From assembly GCA_034770075.1 (NCBI GenBank), contig JAVJAP010000206.1, forward strand, positions 372,001 through 436,000: a DNA stretch of 64,000 bases, in the 5' to 3' direction. Of this stretch, positions 11,744 to 23,294 are shown one piece after another. The stretch is from Aralia elata. Lineage: Eukaryota > Streptophyta > Magnoliopsida > Apiales > Araliaceae. The notes beneath the pieces were generated by a model. It was given only the letters and a program-made list of their open reading frames with translations, was not told the DNA's origin and searched no databases. The first letter of the stretch is position 1. The number at the start of each line of letters is the position of its first letter. Made by a program: the position numbers and the translations under genes.

Positions 11744-12033
11744 ATTGTGATTAGTTATGTTATTAGGAATCTATGAAGTGAATAAATTGTAATCCCAGTT
11801 TCTATAATGGGATAGAATGATGATGTAATTCTAAAATTTTGTGATTTCAGGATAGATGATGTAAATAACTACGATGTTATCTCTATTATGTTTTGAAGCA
11901 GTTAATTAATAAAATGCAAAAGTTTATCATATGTACTGTATGTTAAGTGTTTTATATAAATGTTTAAGTTAAGACTTAAATGTTTAGGTAATTGAGCAAT
12001 AGTCTAATGACGCGAATTGTTTTTAACAGTAAG
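11744..12033. other. Spacer between E2 ORF1 and gag
   Basis: About 290 AT-rich bases without a credible ORF. It ends with TTGTTTTTAACAG four bases before the gag ATG, which resembles a splice acceptor; E3 has TTTTATTGTACAG in the equivalent place. Splicing is inference only. Confidence 0.5.
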
Positions 12034-13611
12034 ATGCCTCCAAGAAGACAACCAACACGTCAACAGACCCATGAGGGATCTACTAACAACGAAGAAGCCA
12101 ACGCTAATCCCATGCAGCAGATGGTAAATTTGTTAACGGGAGCCTTTACAAATCAACCACAAGCTCAGGCTACAACCTTTAAAGACTTCAAGGCAGTCGG
12201 ACCTCCGGAATATCACGACATTATGAATCCCATCGAAGCTCAAACGTGGATCATGGAGATGGAGAAGGTGTTTGATGTCGCTAGGGTCAATGAGGACCAA
12301 AAGACGGCATTTGCAACGTTTATGCTGAAATTAGAAGCTAGCTATTGGTGGCAAGCAAATAAGACTCGAGGCGGCCAAGGGATTATTCCGTGGGAGCGGT
12401 TCAAGGAGATATTTTTCGAAACCTATTTCCCGGCAAGTGCTCAGAACCAAATGGAAGTACAGTTTCTAGAGTTGAAGCAAGGTGTTATGTCGGTATCTGA
12501 GTATGCTGCCAGATTCAACGAGTCAGCGAGGTTTGCGCCTTATCAGGTTAACACGGATGAGAGGAAGGCCAGAAGGTTTGAGCAGGGATTGAAGCCCTGG
12601 TTGTATAGCCGAGTTTCAATGTTTCAACTGAACTCGTTTGCGGCAGTACTGGAGAAGGCAATTATCGCTGAAGGAGGCAGTGATGCTCTGTCTAAGTACA
12701 ATCAGGAGCAGAAGAAAAAGAAGAATGAGAATGAAAACAAGGCAAGTGGTAGCCATGGGGGCAGTAGCCAAAAGAGAAAATGGAATGATAGTAACTCTGC
12801 GGGAAGTCAGCAGGGTAATCAGAAGAAGAAGGTGGAGGTGTGCAACAACTGTGGAAAGAGCCATATGGGTGCTTGTTTGAAGGGTAAGCGGGTGTGCTTC
12901 AACTGCGGGCAGGAGGGGCATATCGCGCCGAATTGCCCTAATCCAAAGAAAGGAGCATGTTTCATCTGCGGGTCGAAGGATCACTTTGCCCGAGAGTGCC
13001 CTAAGAAAGCAACTACAGGTGGAGCTAGTTCAGGAAAGGGAAACAGCGGTGGTGGAGGCAATCTGACTATCACAGGACCCACGCAGCCCAACCGACCTAC
13101 CGCTCGAACGTTCAATATGACGGTGCAGGATGCTGTGCAGTCAAAGGATGTAGTGTCAGGTATCATTCCAGTCAATAATGTTAATGCTTATGTATTGTTT
13201 GACTCGGGTGCTACTTGCTCATTTATATCCGATGATTTTGCTAAGAAATTAGGGTTACCTCAGGAAGAGTTAGATTACCCCATGAATATAGAAATTGCGA
13301 ATAGGGAGGTGATTCCTGTTAAGTTTGTCCACAAGAACTGTCAGATAGATATTAAGGGTCATGTGACGACAGTAAACTTGATCCCAATTCGTCTTGGGGA
13401 GTTTGACGTCATTTTGGGAATAGATTGGTTGTTCAACCATGGGGCAGTTATTGACTGTCAAAAGAAGTGTGTAAACCTTATGACTCCGTCAAAGGTAGTA
13501 TTTTATGGCAGCAAGTCGCCTAGGCAAACGAGTTGTCTGACGATGATGCAGGCCAGAAAGATGTTGAGACAAGGGTGTGTAGGGTATCTAGCCTACATAG
13601 TTGATACCTGA
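12034..13611 (+). CDS. gag: E2 gag and protease, ending at an in-frame TGA
   Basis: 525 codons from the ATG at 12034, chosen because the MPPRR start matches the gag start of E3 (37054); the frame is open 14 codons further upstream without ATG. Residues about 70-215 form the Retrotrans_gag capsid-like domain. Three zinc knuckles follow: an atypical CX2CX3HX3C (270-281) and two regular CX2CX4HX4C (288-301, 309-322). The aspartic protease active site DSGA is at 390-393. The frame stops at TGA 13609-13611, but pol continues in the same frame right after it. E1 has Arg (CGA) at this codon, so the TGA is most simply a CpG C-to-T mutation. Gag packages RNA; the protease matures the polyprotein. Confidence 0.9.
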   Translation: MPPRRQPTRQQTHEGSTNNEEANANPMQQMVNLLTGAFTNQPQAQATTFKDFKAVGPPEYHDIMNPIEAQTWIMEMEKVFDVARVNEDQKTAFATFMLKLEASYWWQANKTRGGQGIIPWERFKEIFFETYFPASAQNQMEVQFLELKQGVMSVSEYAARFNESARFAPYQVNTDERKARRFEQGLKPWLYSRVSMFQLNSFAAVLEKAIIAEGGSDALSKYNQEQKKKKNENENKASGSHGGSSQKRKWNDSNSAGSQQGNQKKKVEVCNNCGKSHMGACLKGKRVCFNCGQEGHIAPNCPNPKKGACFICGSKDHFARECPKKATTGGASSGKGNSGGGGNLTITGPTQPNRPTARTFNMTVQDAVQSKDVVSGIIPVNNVNAYVLFDSGATCSFISDDFAKKLGLPQEELDYPMNIEIANREVIPVKFVHKNCQIDIKGHVTTVNLIPIRLGEFDVILGIDWLFNHGAVIDCQKKCVNLMTPSKVVFYGSKSPRQTSCLTMMQARKMLRQGCVGYLAYIVDT

Positions 13612-16533
13612 AAGGTGGGTGCAAAACTGGAGGAGATACCAGTAGTTAGGGATTTTGCGGACGTGTTTCCTGACGATTTGCCAGGATTACCGCCAGATAG
13701 GGAAATCGAGTTTGTAATTGATTTAGCACCGGGAACGACCCCTATATCGAAAGCCCCGTATCAAATGGCTCCGGTAGAAATGAAGGAGTTGATGGTGCAG
13801 CTGCAAGAGCTGCTAGATAAGAAGTATATTCAACCGAGCGTTTCGCCGTGGGGAGCACCGATATTATTTGTTAAGAAGAAGGATGGGTCGATGCGTCTTT
13901 GCATTGATTATAGAGAGTTGAACAAGGTCACGATTAAAAACAAGTATCCATTGCCAAGGATCGATGACCTGTTTGACCAACTGAAGGGAGCAAGATATTT
14001 TTCGAAAATAGATTTACGAAGTGGGTATCATCAATTGAAGGTGAGAAAAGAGGACATACCAAAGACGGCATTTCGAACCAGATATGGTCACTATGAGTTT
14101 TTGGTCATGTCATTTGGTTTAACGAATGCGCCTGCAGCATTCACGGACTTAATGAATAGGGTGTTCAAACCATTTTTGGATAAATTTGTGGTGGTATTTA
14201 TAGACGACATTCTGGTCTACTCCAAAACTCAAGAAGAACACGTGGAACATTTGAGGGTGACGCTGGAGGCGTTAAGGAAGGAGAAATTATATGCAAAATT
14301 TTCGAAGTGCGAATTTTGGTTGGAACGTGTTCAATTTCTTGGACATGTGATTGATAAAGACGGGATTTCGGTGGATCCAGCGAAAGTAGAAGCTGTGATG
14401 AACTGGGATCAGCCGAAGACACCGTCAGAAGTGAGGAGTTTCCTAGGTTTGGCAGGATACTACCGACGTTTTATTCAAGATTTCTCCAGAATCGCCACTC
14501 CGTTAACGAATTTAACAAGAAAATCAGTGAAGTTTGTTTGGACGGAGAAGTGCGAAGAGAGTTTCCAAGAACTAAAGAAGAGACTAAGTTCGGCACCTGT
14601 CTTGTCTTTACCAGATGATACAGGAAATTTTGTGGTGTACAGTGACGCATCACATAAAGGACTTGGTTGTGTGTTGATGCAGAATGGTAAGGTTATTGCA
14701 TATGCATCGCGCCAACTAAAAGATTATGAAAAAGGGTATCCGACCCATGATTTGGAGTTCGCAGCCGTGGTGTTTGCTTTAAAAATTTGGAGGCACTATC
14801 TCTATGGGGAGAAGTGTGAAATATATACGGACCATAAAAGTCTGAAGTATATTTTCACGCAGAAGGATTTGAATATGCAGCAGAGGAGATGGATAGAATT
14901 GATCAAAGATTATGACTGTGAAATTCTATACCATCCAGGGAAGGCTAACGTGGTTGCTGACGCTTTGAGTAGAAAAGGTCGGGAGAGACTGTTTATGTTA
15001 ACTGCTCAGGAGAAACTTGTGGCGGAAATGGCTAAGTTGGAATTAGAGGTGAAAAATCTGGCAGAGCCTAATGAAAAGTTGTTCCAGATGGAAAATCAAC
15101 CAACTTTGGTAGGAAAAGTCAAGGAAGCGCAACTTCACGATGAGGAATGCGATAAGATTCGGCAAAGAGTACTTGAAGGTGAAGAGCTTAAATACAAAAT
15201 CGATAATGAAGGGTTACTGAGATTTGAAGGCAGAATTTGGGTACCATCAGTATTGACAATCAGAGAGGAGATTTTAAACGAAGCTCACAGTTCACGATTT
15301 TCGGTTCACCTGGGAAGTACAAAGATGTACCAGGATCTTCGACAACATTTTTGGTGGCCAAACATGAAAAGAGAGGTTGCTGAATGTGTTGCGAAATGTC
15401 TTACTTGTCAGAAAGTCAAAGCGGAGCATCAACGACCAAGTGGTTTGTTACAACCCTTGGAGATACCAGAATGGAAGTGGGAGCATATCACAATGGATTT
15501 TGTGGTAGGGCTTCCAACTACTCAAAAGGGATATGACGCGATATGGGTCATAGTTGACAGATTGACGAAGTCAGCTCATTTCTTGCCGATCAAAATCCGA
15601 TTCACTTTGGATCAGTTGGCAAAATTATACGTCAAAGAGATTATCTCAAGGCACGGAGTTCCAGTATCAATAGTATCAGATCGAGATCCACGATTTACAT
15701 CAAAATTTTGGAGGAGTTTGCAAGCTTGTTTGGGAACGCAGTTGAGAATGAGTACAGCTTATCATCCTCAAACCGATGGCCAGAGGGAAAGAACAATTCA
15801 AACGTTAGAAGATATGCTTCGGGCGTGCGTTATGGATTTAAAAGGCAACTGGGATGATCATTTACCTCTGGTCGAATTTGCCTATAACAATAGTCATCAC
15901 GCGAGTATCGGCATGCCGCCCTACGAAGCATTGTATGGAAGGAAATGCAGAACTCCATTATGCTGGGATGAGGTTGGTGAACGACGACTATTGGGACCCG
16001 AGTTGGTACAACAAACTGCTGAAATTGTCAAGGTAATAAGAGCCAGACTGATAGCCGCTCAAGACAGACAGAAGAAGTATGCTAATCAACACCGACAAAA
16101 TCGCGAATTTGAAGTCGGGAGTTTTGTGTTTCTCAAAGTATCTCCCTGGAAGGGAAAGATCAGATTTGGTAAAAAGGGTAAACTCAGTCCGCGATTTATT
16201 GGACCCTTCGAAGTACTAAAAAGGGTGGGTGAGGTAGCTTATGAGGTAGCACTACCTCCTGAGTTAAGCCATATTCACAATGTCTTCCACATATCGGTGC
16301 TACGACCATATAAGTCTGATTATAAACATGTCATAGAGTATGAACCGATACAGTTTGAGCAAGATTTGTCTTATGAAGAAATACCTGTTCAGATAGTGGA
16401 CAGGAAGGAGCAAGTACTTAGAAATAAAGTGATACCTTCTGTTAAGGTAATATGGAGGAACCACAGTGCTGAAGAAGTAACGTGGGAACTCGAAGAGATA
16501 ATGATGCAAAATTTTCCCCAATTATTTGTTTAA
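13612..16533 (+). CDS. pol: E2 pol: RT, RNase H, integrase, chromodomain
   Basis: 973 codons in one frame with gag-PR after the TGA, ending TAA at 16531-16533. Residues are numbered from 13615. RT has [10 protein letters not shown] near 95-104 and the catalytic FIDD at 195-198. RNase H acidic residues are visible at D344, E381, D406 and D449. The integrase zinc domain uses H558, H565, C595 and C598 (HPG in E1 is HLG here). The catalytic triad is D628, D689 and E725 with DD35E spacing. The last ~65 residues ([16 protein letters not shown] region) are a chromodomain, which in chromoviruses guides integration to particular chromatin. All catalytic residues I can check are present. One nonsense codon separates it from gag, so this copy is a near-autonomous element. 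Confidence 0.93.
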   Translation, partial: KVGAKLEEIPVVRDFADVFPDDLPGLPPDREIEFVIDLAPGTTPISKAPYQMAPVEMKELMVQLQELLDKKYIQPSVSPWGAPILFVKKKDGSMRLCIDYRELNKVTIKNKYPLPRIDDLFDQLKGARYFSKIDLRSGYHQLKVRKEDIPKTAFRTRYGHYEFLVMSFGLTNAPAAFTDLMNRVFKPFLDKFVVVFIDDILVYSKTQEEHVEHLRVTLEALRKEKLYAKFSKCEFWLERVQFLGHVIDKDGISVDPAKVEAVMNWDQPKTPSEVRSFLGLAGYYRRFIQDFSRIATPLTNLTRKSVKFVWTEKCEESFQELKKRLSSAPVLSLPDDTGNFVVYSDASHKGLGCVLMQNGKVIAYASRQLKDYEKGYPTHDLEFAAVVFALKIWRHYLYGEKCEIYTDHKSLKYIFTQKDLNMQQRRWIELIKDYDCEILYHPGKANVVADALSRKGRERLFMLTAQEKLVAEMAKLELEVKNLAEPNEKLFQMENQPTLVGKVKEAQLHDEECDKIRQRVLEGEELKYKIDNEGLLRFEGRIWVPSVLTIREEILNEAHSSRFSVHLGSTKMYQDLRQHFWWPNMKREVAECVAKCLTCQKVKAEHQRPSGLLQPLEIPEWKWEHITMDFVVGLPTTQKGYDAIWVIVDRLTKSAHFLPIKIRFTLDQLAKLYVKEIISRHGVPVSIVSDRDPRFTSKFWRSLQACLGTQLRMSTAYHPQTDGQRERTIQTLEDMLRACVMDLKGNWDDHLPLVEFAYNNSHHASIGMPPYEALYGRKCRTPLCWDEVGERRLLGPELVQQTAEIVKVIRARLIAAQDRQKKYANQHRQNREFEVGSFVFLKVSPWKGKIRFGKKGKLSPRFIGPFEVLKRVGEVAYEVALPPELSHIHNVFHISVLRPYKSDYKHVIEYEPIQFEQDLSYEEIPVQIVDRKEQVLRNKVIPSVKVIWRNHSAEEVTWELEEIMMQNFPQLFV

Positions 16534-16545
16534 TCTTTATATTGC

Positions 16546-16643
16546 GATTCTGGGGACAGAATCTTTGTAAGGAGGGGAGAATGTAACAGACGATTTGATT
16601 ACGTTGTGATTCTGGGGACAGAATCCTTTTAAGGAGGGAAAGA
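16546..16643 (+). promoter_or_regulatory. Tandemly duplicated polypurine tract of E2
   Basis: The block GATTCTGGGGACAGAATC...AAGGAGGG...ATGTAAC occurs at 16546 and again 62 bp later at 16608. Each copy has a purine run followed by TGTAAC (16582 and 16644). The second is taken as the LTR start because the sequence after it is LTR-like to 19475. The inserted 26 bases between copies do not match the LTR start beyond TGTAAC. Confidence 0.8.
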
Positions 16644-19475
16644 TGTAACGAATACAATTTTTATGATTGAATAAAAATATTTATTGAGTTATATAAATAT
16701 TTTTATTAATTTATTGAGCTTAATAAATAATTTATTAAGTTTTTGTGAAATGGGTATATGTTAAGCTTAATAATGTTAAATGTTATTTGAATGTGATTTG
16801 TTATGTTTATTCTAATTTAATTTAATAATTAAATTAGATGATGAAGAGATTTATTTGAATAAGAGAATTTATTTGGTATTATTGTTATTTGTTAAATGAA
16901 ATTATTATTTGAGTTGGTAAGGTTTAATTGAATTTATTTAATAATAAGTTCAATTAAATTAGAAGTGTGACATTTTAAAACTATATGCTATAATGATTTA
17001 TTAAAATAAATGAGGAAGTGTTTAATTTGTGTTTTACCAAATAAGGCCCTATGATCTTTGTTTGGAAATAATGGGTTATTTTATTTGTGTTTTACCAAAC
17101 AAGCCTTTAGTTAGAATAATGGATTATTTCTGAATCAGTTTGCCAAACAAGCCTTATGGATTTTGAAATTTTATAACTGATGATACGTTATTATTGTATT
17201 AAGTATCAGTTTTTATTTTGTTTTTAATTTGCATCAGTTTTATTTTTTTTAAAAGAAAGTACGTCAGTTGTAAAAAGAAAAGAAAGAAGAAGAACATCAG
17301 AGTTTGAGAGAAAAGAGAGAGCAAAGCTTGAGAATTTGAGAGTGGAGAAGAGAGAATTGAGAAAGAGCCTGTAATTTTAAAAGAATTCACCAAGTTCTTA
17401 CAACAATTGAAGGTATAATTCCTTTTTCCTCTTCGTTTTATTCTACTGTATGTGAATTTAATTGCTAGCATATATGAATTATGTGATTATAGTTGTTGTA
17501 ATTGGTAGTAATCATATGTTAGATGATTATATGATGATTTATAATCAATTTAGAGGTGTTAATTCATGAAAACATGATTTAGAGTGAAGTCTTTGTTTTT
17601 ACAGAGTCTTATTTCATGTATGGTATATATATTTGATAATTGATGATCAATTAGATTATTAATTGGTAAATTGACTTTTGATTGTGCTAATATGATGAAA
17701 AATGAAAAGAATGTAATTTGAATGGATTAAAATGAGTGAAAGATGAGTTTACAGTGGTTGATTTTATTAAAATAACTAAAACATGAATATTTGGTTTTAA
17801 CAGAGGATTTTTGGTTTTAAATTGATTGATTATGTGTTTTATAATGTTTAGGTTAGTTAGAAACATGTTGAGTAATTGTTTTCTAGCATATATGATGTCT
17901 AGGTATATTTAGTTTGTGTACTGGATGGTAGAATTCGGAAAATTTGGCCAAATTTGGCCTAAGTTTTCACTGGTTCGCGAGCTGGGGAAGACGACAGTCA
18001 AGTCTATCGCCCCGGCGATAGAAATGAACTGATTTCTTCGCCCCAGCGACAGCGTCGCCCCGGCGACAAAATTGTTAAGCATAACGCCGCCCCGACGACG
18101 ATTTTGTTAAGCTTTTTCTCGCCCCGGCGAGAAACACTACTGTTTAAAAAAAAATAATTATTATTTTGTTTTCTGTTCTTAGAAGTTATGATGCATAATT
18201 AAACTTATATTAATGTGACTAATGTATTACCAAGATGGTTGCTAAACTAGTATTTGTTGACTATGGTATGCTAAATAAGATAAAGAGCAAGCCTTAAATG
18301 CTTCTAATTTTGTGACTAATTATGTTGCCATTTTATAATTAAATGTTTAGGTTGTTTAAGGATCGTGAATTACTTAAATTTGTAATCTACGCTTGAGGCA
18401 AGTTTTCCTCCCTTAAACTTGAAAGTTATTTATAGCAAGTTCCTTATCTCAACTTATTATTTTATGTTGAGCAAGTTTTCCTATTTTAAACTTGTTATTT
18501 CATTTAAAGCAAGTTTATTTTTATTGAGCAAGCTTATTGACCTTAGCTTATTGATATTCAAGCAAGGTTACTATCATGATTATATACTCAAGTTTTATTC
18601 CAATCATTGTTTGTTATTCAAACTTCAAGTACAGTTTCTATTGAGCAAATTCTATTGATGATTTAGACTAGCAAACCCTTATTGATTCAGCTAGTCCTTA
18701 GTTGATGAACGTTTCAAAGACTTAGAGTATTTTCTATACTTATTCCAAGCCAAGTTCCTTTTGGTACGGATTCAGACGATAAACTGAGATGAGCAACCCT
18801 AATTTAGGGGATTACTTACGCGACAGCGTTAAAATGTTTGTGCACAATACATTGTACAAAGGGCTGATCCCCTGAGTACGAGATGTTGGTCCATAGTCTA
18901 TATGACTGTTAAAGGTTACAGTAGAAATACTTGTCATCCTAGGACATAGTTCGAGGTCTTGTGACCCTCAGATATAATATCTAAATCTTGAATTCTATAT
19001 TTTTGGAATCAAGCATTCTAACGAGCTTTTAAACTTTGATCATTTATTGACTGAGATTCAGAAAATTATTATTCCTCAGTTGAAATCCATTTCATATAAA
19101 TATTATTGTTATCGTTCTTGTGAGCAATTGTTTGCTCACTCTTGCACTAATCATTGCAGCTAAGGTTGAGAAGTCGGACGAGCCGTCCACGAGCAAAGGC
19201 AAGGGCAAGATGCATAAATAGCTAATGACCTGCTATTTACTTGATGATTATTTGTAACAAGACTTGTTTTAAATTATGTTTTATTCCGTATTGATGTATT
19301 AAGGTTAAGATAACCTGGGATTTGTTTGTTTAAGAGTTTGGAGATGTAACCCATTTGGGAAGATGTTTCTTTAAGTTTATTTAATTGTTATTTTATTAGG
19401 TAGTTAGTTTTGAATGTATGTTATAGTGAACACCAAATTAGTGGGAATTAAGTACCTGGATTTGGGGGTGTCACA
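16644..19475 (+). repeat. E2 3' LTR (2832 bp)
   Basis: Starts TGTAACGAAT and ends GGGGGTGTCACA, the typical end for this group. A purine-rich leader at about 17270-17412 ends AAG|GTATAATT. GC-rich hairpins lie at 18003-18134. At 18390-18660 there are repeated GCAAGTT...AACTTG units. A GGGCTGATCCCCT block lies near 18862, a GAGCAA-TTGT-TTGCTC hairpin at 19122-19137, and ATTGCAG ending 19159. After this acceptor-like site an 18-codon Lys/Gly-rich frame ends at about 19222. No protein-coding gene is supported. Confidence 0.9.
18003..18134. repeat. GC-rich CGCC-NN-GGCG hairpins in E2 LTR
   Basis: Seen directly: TCTATCGCC-CC-GGCGATAGA (18003-18022), GTCGCC-CC-GGCGAC (18054-18067) and TTTCTCGCC-CC-GGCGAGAAA (18115-18134), plus weaker copies between them (near 18038 and 18086). 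The core CGCC-CC-GGCG is constant and the outer arms differ but stay complementary. The surroundings are AT-rich. Confidence 0.9.
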
Positions 19476-20142
19476 TCGACAATACAGGTTGCAACTGAAA
19501 ATATCTTCTAAGCTCGACAATGCAGCTTGCAACTGAAAATATCTTCCAAGTTCGACAATGCAGCTTGCAATTGAACCTATCTTCTAAGCTCGACAATGAA
19601 GCTTGCAATTGAACTTATCTTCTATACTCCTCAATGAAAATATCTTCCAAGCTCGACAATGTAGCTTGTCACCGTAAGCACGACAAATCACTTTGTGATT
19701 CCCAAGCACGACACATCAATTTGTCAAAAATAATTTGTCGGGATGCTTCTTGGTGAAATCGTGGAAAGCACGACAAATTATTTTGTCAATGTAAGCACGA
19801 CTAAGTAGCTTGACAAAAAAAAATTTATTTGACCTAATTCATCGTTTACATAATATAATCACAAAACATCTGCTTCGAAATATCATTTCGATTTTTATTA
19901 AGCACATATGTTACAAAATTCGAATCTCATTAGGGCTTAAGGTTTTAAACTTCTCGATACCTAGTTTTAGGTCACTAAATTAACCTCTAACCATATACGA
20001 TCGTATTTATAAGCCTCATTAATATTCAGGGTATTACATTCACCCCTACTTCAAAGAATTTCGTCCTCGAAATTAACTTTACAGCTAACTTTAGTCATTC
20101 AATATCATATTTATAAGTTTTATAAATATTCAGGTTATTACA
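19476..20142 (-). mobile_element. E8: reverse-strand gypsy LTR fragment related to E1
   Basis: Read on the minus strand, it starts TGTAATAACC at 20142, passes a TTTCGAGGACGAAATTC internal-end block and a GTAGGGGTGAA polypurine tract (20039-20080), and starts again as an LTR at 20038 (TGTAATACCC). It then has CACGACAAAT/TTTGTCGTG motifs like the E1 LTR (7230-7360). It is truncated at 19476 by the end of E2. The two LTR starts 104 bp apart suggest a deletion derivative: head of one LTR, internal end, then the other LTR. On the right it abuts copia sequence. Confidence 0.8.
19478..19830 (-). repeat. Short-unit array in E8 LTR
   Basis: Four units of about 40 bp share CGACAATG..GCTTGCAA..GAA..TATCTTCTAAG (19478-19665), followed by four CACGACAAAT-type units (19675-19822), several of which are hairpins, for example GACAAATTATTTTGTC at 19779-19794. 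The E1 LTR has the same TTTGTCGTGCTT motif on the plus strand. Confidence 0.7.
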
Positions 20143-21003
20143 TCAGCCTTGGAGAAAAAAGGTACTCACTGGTTGTAGTGGATTGCTACACCAAATTCAC
20201 ATGGGTATTCTTCTTAAGCTCAAAGGATGAAACTAGCAATCTGTTGATAAGATTTTTTAAGCTGGTCATGAATGAGAAGGGGGAAAAGATCAAGGCAATA
20301 AGGAGTGACCATGGAAGAAAGTTTGACTTTTCTAGACCAATTTTGTGGAGATAGTGGAATTCATCATAACTTCTCAGCTCCAAGAACTCCACAACAAAAT
20401 GGAGTAGTTGAAAGGAAGAACAGAACCTTGATAGAAGCAGGAAGAACTCTTCTAGCAGCATCTCATCTCCGTGAGCATTTTTGGGCAGAGGCTATCAACA
20501 CTGCTTGCTACACTAAGAATAGATCACTTATTCACTATACGCTTAAGAAAACACCCTACGAGTTATGGAAAAAAAGAAAACCTAATATTAGCTACTTTTA
20601 TGCATTTGGATGTTCATGCTACATTCTCAATGAAAAGAAGTACTTAACCAAGTTTCAGCCCAAGTCAGATAAAGGAATCTTTCTTGGATACTCTATGGAA
20701 AGCAAAGCCTATAGAGTATTCAACAAGAATTCATTGTCAATAAAAGTCTCCATCCATGTCATCTTCGAAGAATCTAACCAAGGTAAACTTAGCAAAGCTG
20801 TTCAACTTGATGAAATCGTTGAGTTGGACTCCTCAATCGTAGAGCCTAAGAACCTTACGATCGCAGAAGCTAAAGTCATCGAGCTAGACCCAATGATCGT
20901 AGTGCTTGATCAAGAGATCGTAGAGCAGTTAGTTCTAAAAATGAACACTCTATTAGTCAATAAAGTTGTTTATCCAGAACCAAATCTTATAGAATTCAGA
21001 TAA
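20143..21003 (+). pseudogene. E9 copia integrase, C-terminal part
   Basis: From 20160 a frame encodes the integrase core (VVVDCYTKFTWVFF), then changes frame near 20320, and 20335-21003 continues (PRTPQQNGVVERKNRTLIEA). The catalytic Asp, Asp and Glu of the DDE core are all recognisable (VVDCYTK, RSDHGRKF, NGVVERKN). The region after the core (20805-20940) is rich in I-V-E repeats coded by TCGTAGAG-type DNA. The 5' end is cut at 20143. Confidence 0.88.
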
Positions 21004-21139
21004 GAAAGCAAGAGGACATATATTCCACCTAGAAGAAGATGGGCAAGTGATCACACCTAAGACTTAATCATTCGAGATCCAAATGCAAGGGTTAGAACAA
21101 GATCAACATCTCAAAATGAGTGCTTCTACGTAAGCTTTT

Positions 21140-22558
21140 TGTCTCAAATGGAGCCTAAGAAAATTGAAAAAATATATGGAAGATTCAAGCTAGATTGAAG
21201 CTATGCAAGAGGAGCTGAATTCGTTTTAGATAAGCGGGGTTTGGAGGCTGGTTTCACGACCAAGAGATTGTCTAGTTGTTGGCACCAAAAGGGTTTTCAG
21301 AAACCAGATGGATGAAGATGGTGTGATCACTAGAAACAAAGCAAGACTGGTGGCCAAAGGCTATTCTCAGGAAGAAGGGATCGACTATGATGAGACATTT
21401 ACTCCTGTTGTTAGATTGGAGGCTATTAGAATGTTTCTAGCCTTTACAGCCCACATGAAGTTCAAAGTCTTCCAAATGGATGTCAAGAGTGCATTTTTGA
21501 ATGGAGAACTTCAAGAAGAAGTTTATGTTGAACAACCTCCAGGTTTTATCAATCAAACTCATTTAAATTATGTCTATAGATTACATAAAGCACTCTATGG
21601 TTTAAAACAAGCACCTAGAGTATGGTATGAAACAATCACTACTTTTCTAATTGAAAATGAATTCACTAGAGGTAGAGTAGACACTACAATATTTCTTAAA
21701 AAGCACAAAGATAAGATTCTGTTAGTATAAATCTATGTAGATGATATTATTTTTAGTTCTACTGATGAAAAATTATGTGAGAGATTTGTCAAGTTAATAT
21801 AGAGTAAATTTGAAATGAGCATGATGGCTGAGCTGAATTTCTTCCTTGGATTACAACTGAAGCAGACTGATGAAGGAATCTTCATTAACCAAGCCAAATA
21901 TTTTAAAGAACTACTTAAGAAGTTTGGCATGGAATCAGCCTCTCCCATAAAGACTCCTATGGCCTCTACAATAAAGCTAGATAAAGATGAATTTGGTAAA
22001 AGTATTGATATAACTCAATACAAAGATATGATAAGATCTCTCTTATACTTAACTGCTAGTAGGATAGACATCATGTTTTCTACTTGCTTCTGTGCTAGAT
22101 TTCAAGCAAATCCAAAAGAATCTCGTTTAGTTATTATTAAAAGGATTTTCAAGTATCTCAAGAGTACTCCATATTTAGGACTGCGGTATCCCAAGGAGTC
22201 TCATGGTACATGTCAATTGCTAGGGAATAGGCTTGTCTCATGGTTTAGCAAGAAGTAAAATTCTATATCAACTTCAACTACAGAAGCTGAGTACATTACT
22301 GCTAGAAGCTGTTGTACTCAAATTTTGTGGATAAAGAATCAACTGGCTGACTATAAGTTTGATCTTAAGTCTATTCCTATATTCTGTGATAATACTAGTG
22401 CTATATCTATAACTCATAATCCTGTCATGCATTCTAGAACAAAGCATATAGAAATCAGATACCATTTTATTAGAGATCATATGCAAAATGGAAATATTGC
22501 ATTACAATTTGTTCCAACTAAAAATCAACTTGTTGATGCGTTTACAAAACCCTAAGAT
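21140..22558 (+). pseudogene. E9 copia reverse transcriptase and RNase H
   Basis: RT begins in decayed sequence near 21140-21300, then runs as [16 protein letters not shown] and [13 protein letters not shown] (21308-21727). TAA at 21728-21730 lies just before the catalytic YVDD (21737-21748). TAG near 21799 and TAA near 22256 split the rest. RNase H motifs (TEAEY, FCDNTSAI, RTKHIEI) run to the TAA at 22553-22555. Each of these four stops falls where Gln is expected, so CAA or CAG to TAA or TAG is the simplest reading. Confidence 0.9.
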
Positions 22559-23085
22559 GAATTTAAATTTAATAAGTTAATTAGTAAGTTATGAATGCTA
22601 AATTTTCATCCTTAGTACTATGTGTTTAGAAGTTTCTAACTATGCAGGTAAAGATCGCAGAATGAAAAGTGGATTCGTAGAATGGTTTTTCAAAGAAGTT
22701 CGTTGAGTGAAGAACCATTGTAGAATGGATTGTAGAGTAAAAGATAAACGTTGAGTGAAATGCCTGTTAAACTAACTCTACGAATAGATAAGGCAGTTAC
22801 TGTACTGCGTGTGGTATTCACGCCCCAGAGAAGAGAATCAAAGACTAAAGTTACTACTTTGCAATTGTAAACTACAGACGTGAAGGGATGTATATCAAAT
22901 CACATCATTACACGTGTCCCACTCAGTCAAATTACAAGGGAAGTACTATAAAGTTATTTCAAATTTTTGATCTATCCTTTATCATTCCTCACAATCTGAG
23001 TATTCTGTGTTTTTAAATTTTCTTTTACTCTCAAACTTTTAAGTCATAGTTTTCCTCAAAGATCAAAAATTATAAACACTATTTG
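22559..23085. other. E9 spacer between RNase H and 3' ORF
   Basis: About 530 bp with no credible ORF. It has many GTAGAAT, GTAGAG and GTTGAGTGAA repeats (22640-22790), related to the TCGTAGAG motif elsewhere in E9. The rest looks like an untranslated spacer; nothing else seen. Confidence 0.5.
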
Positions 23086-23089
23086 TTCT

Positions 23090-23294
23090 TTGTCAGTTCA
23101 AATCACACAATCAAAGGCTACTTATCAAGTTATCTATGGAAACCAACTATGCTTCGATAAGTTCGGTGAAGTAGAAGAAAAGTTCAAAAAAAAATTGGTT
23201 CTTATTCAAAAGGCTGGGTTCCAACAAATCCATGACTCCAACATAAAGGTCTACACAAAACTGATCGAAAATTCTTTGTCAATGCAGTATGTGC
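23090..23294 (+). pseudogene. E9 3' (env-position) ORF, 5' fragment
   Basis: Encodes about 68 residues (QIHDSNIKVYTKLIE) before E3 interrupts. The continuation is at 42306. A one-base frame change just before the break (near 23275) is needed to join the two frames. The layout resembles the plant transposon-protein domain found in 3' ORFs of some copia and Athila elements; this family assignment is inference. Function in the element is not known. Confidence 0.6.

Larger units (their letters stand above)
11111..19475 (+). mobile_element. E2: Ty3/gypsy chromovirus with near-intact gag-pol
   Basis: Begins at the E1 junction in the middle of an ORF; its 5' LTR and start lie upstream of the window because E1 is inserted in it. 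It contains a coiled-coil ORF1, a full gag-pol with chromodomain, a duplicated polypurine tract and a 3' LTR (16644-19475). The pol is clearly related to that of E1, but the LTR differs in sequence and has GC-rich hairpins. The 3' end abuts the reverse-strand LTR fragment E8; the 5 bases after the LTR are TCGAC, whose partner is out of view. Confidence 0.92.
20143..23294 (+). mobile_element. E9 (left part): Ty1/copia element with 3' ORF
   Basis: Contains, in copia order, integrase, RT and RNase H, then the start of a third ORF. The 5' part (LTR, gag, protease) is missing or displaced by E8. It is interrupted at 23294/42306 by E3, with the duplication TGTGC on both sides (23290-23294 and 42306-42310). 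The order and the extra 3' ORF fit the SIRE/Maximus-like copia group; the lineage is inference. All frames are broken. Confidence 0.88.

Noticed and set aside
19160..19222. Small Lys/Gly-rich coding exon after the LTR acceptor-like site (KGKGKMHK end; E1 has KKGEKP end)
   Set aside because: Similar tails in E1 and E2 are suggestive, but E3 and E4 do not clearly share them and no start codon or spliced frame can be shown.
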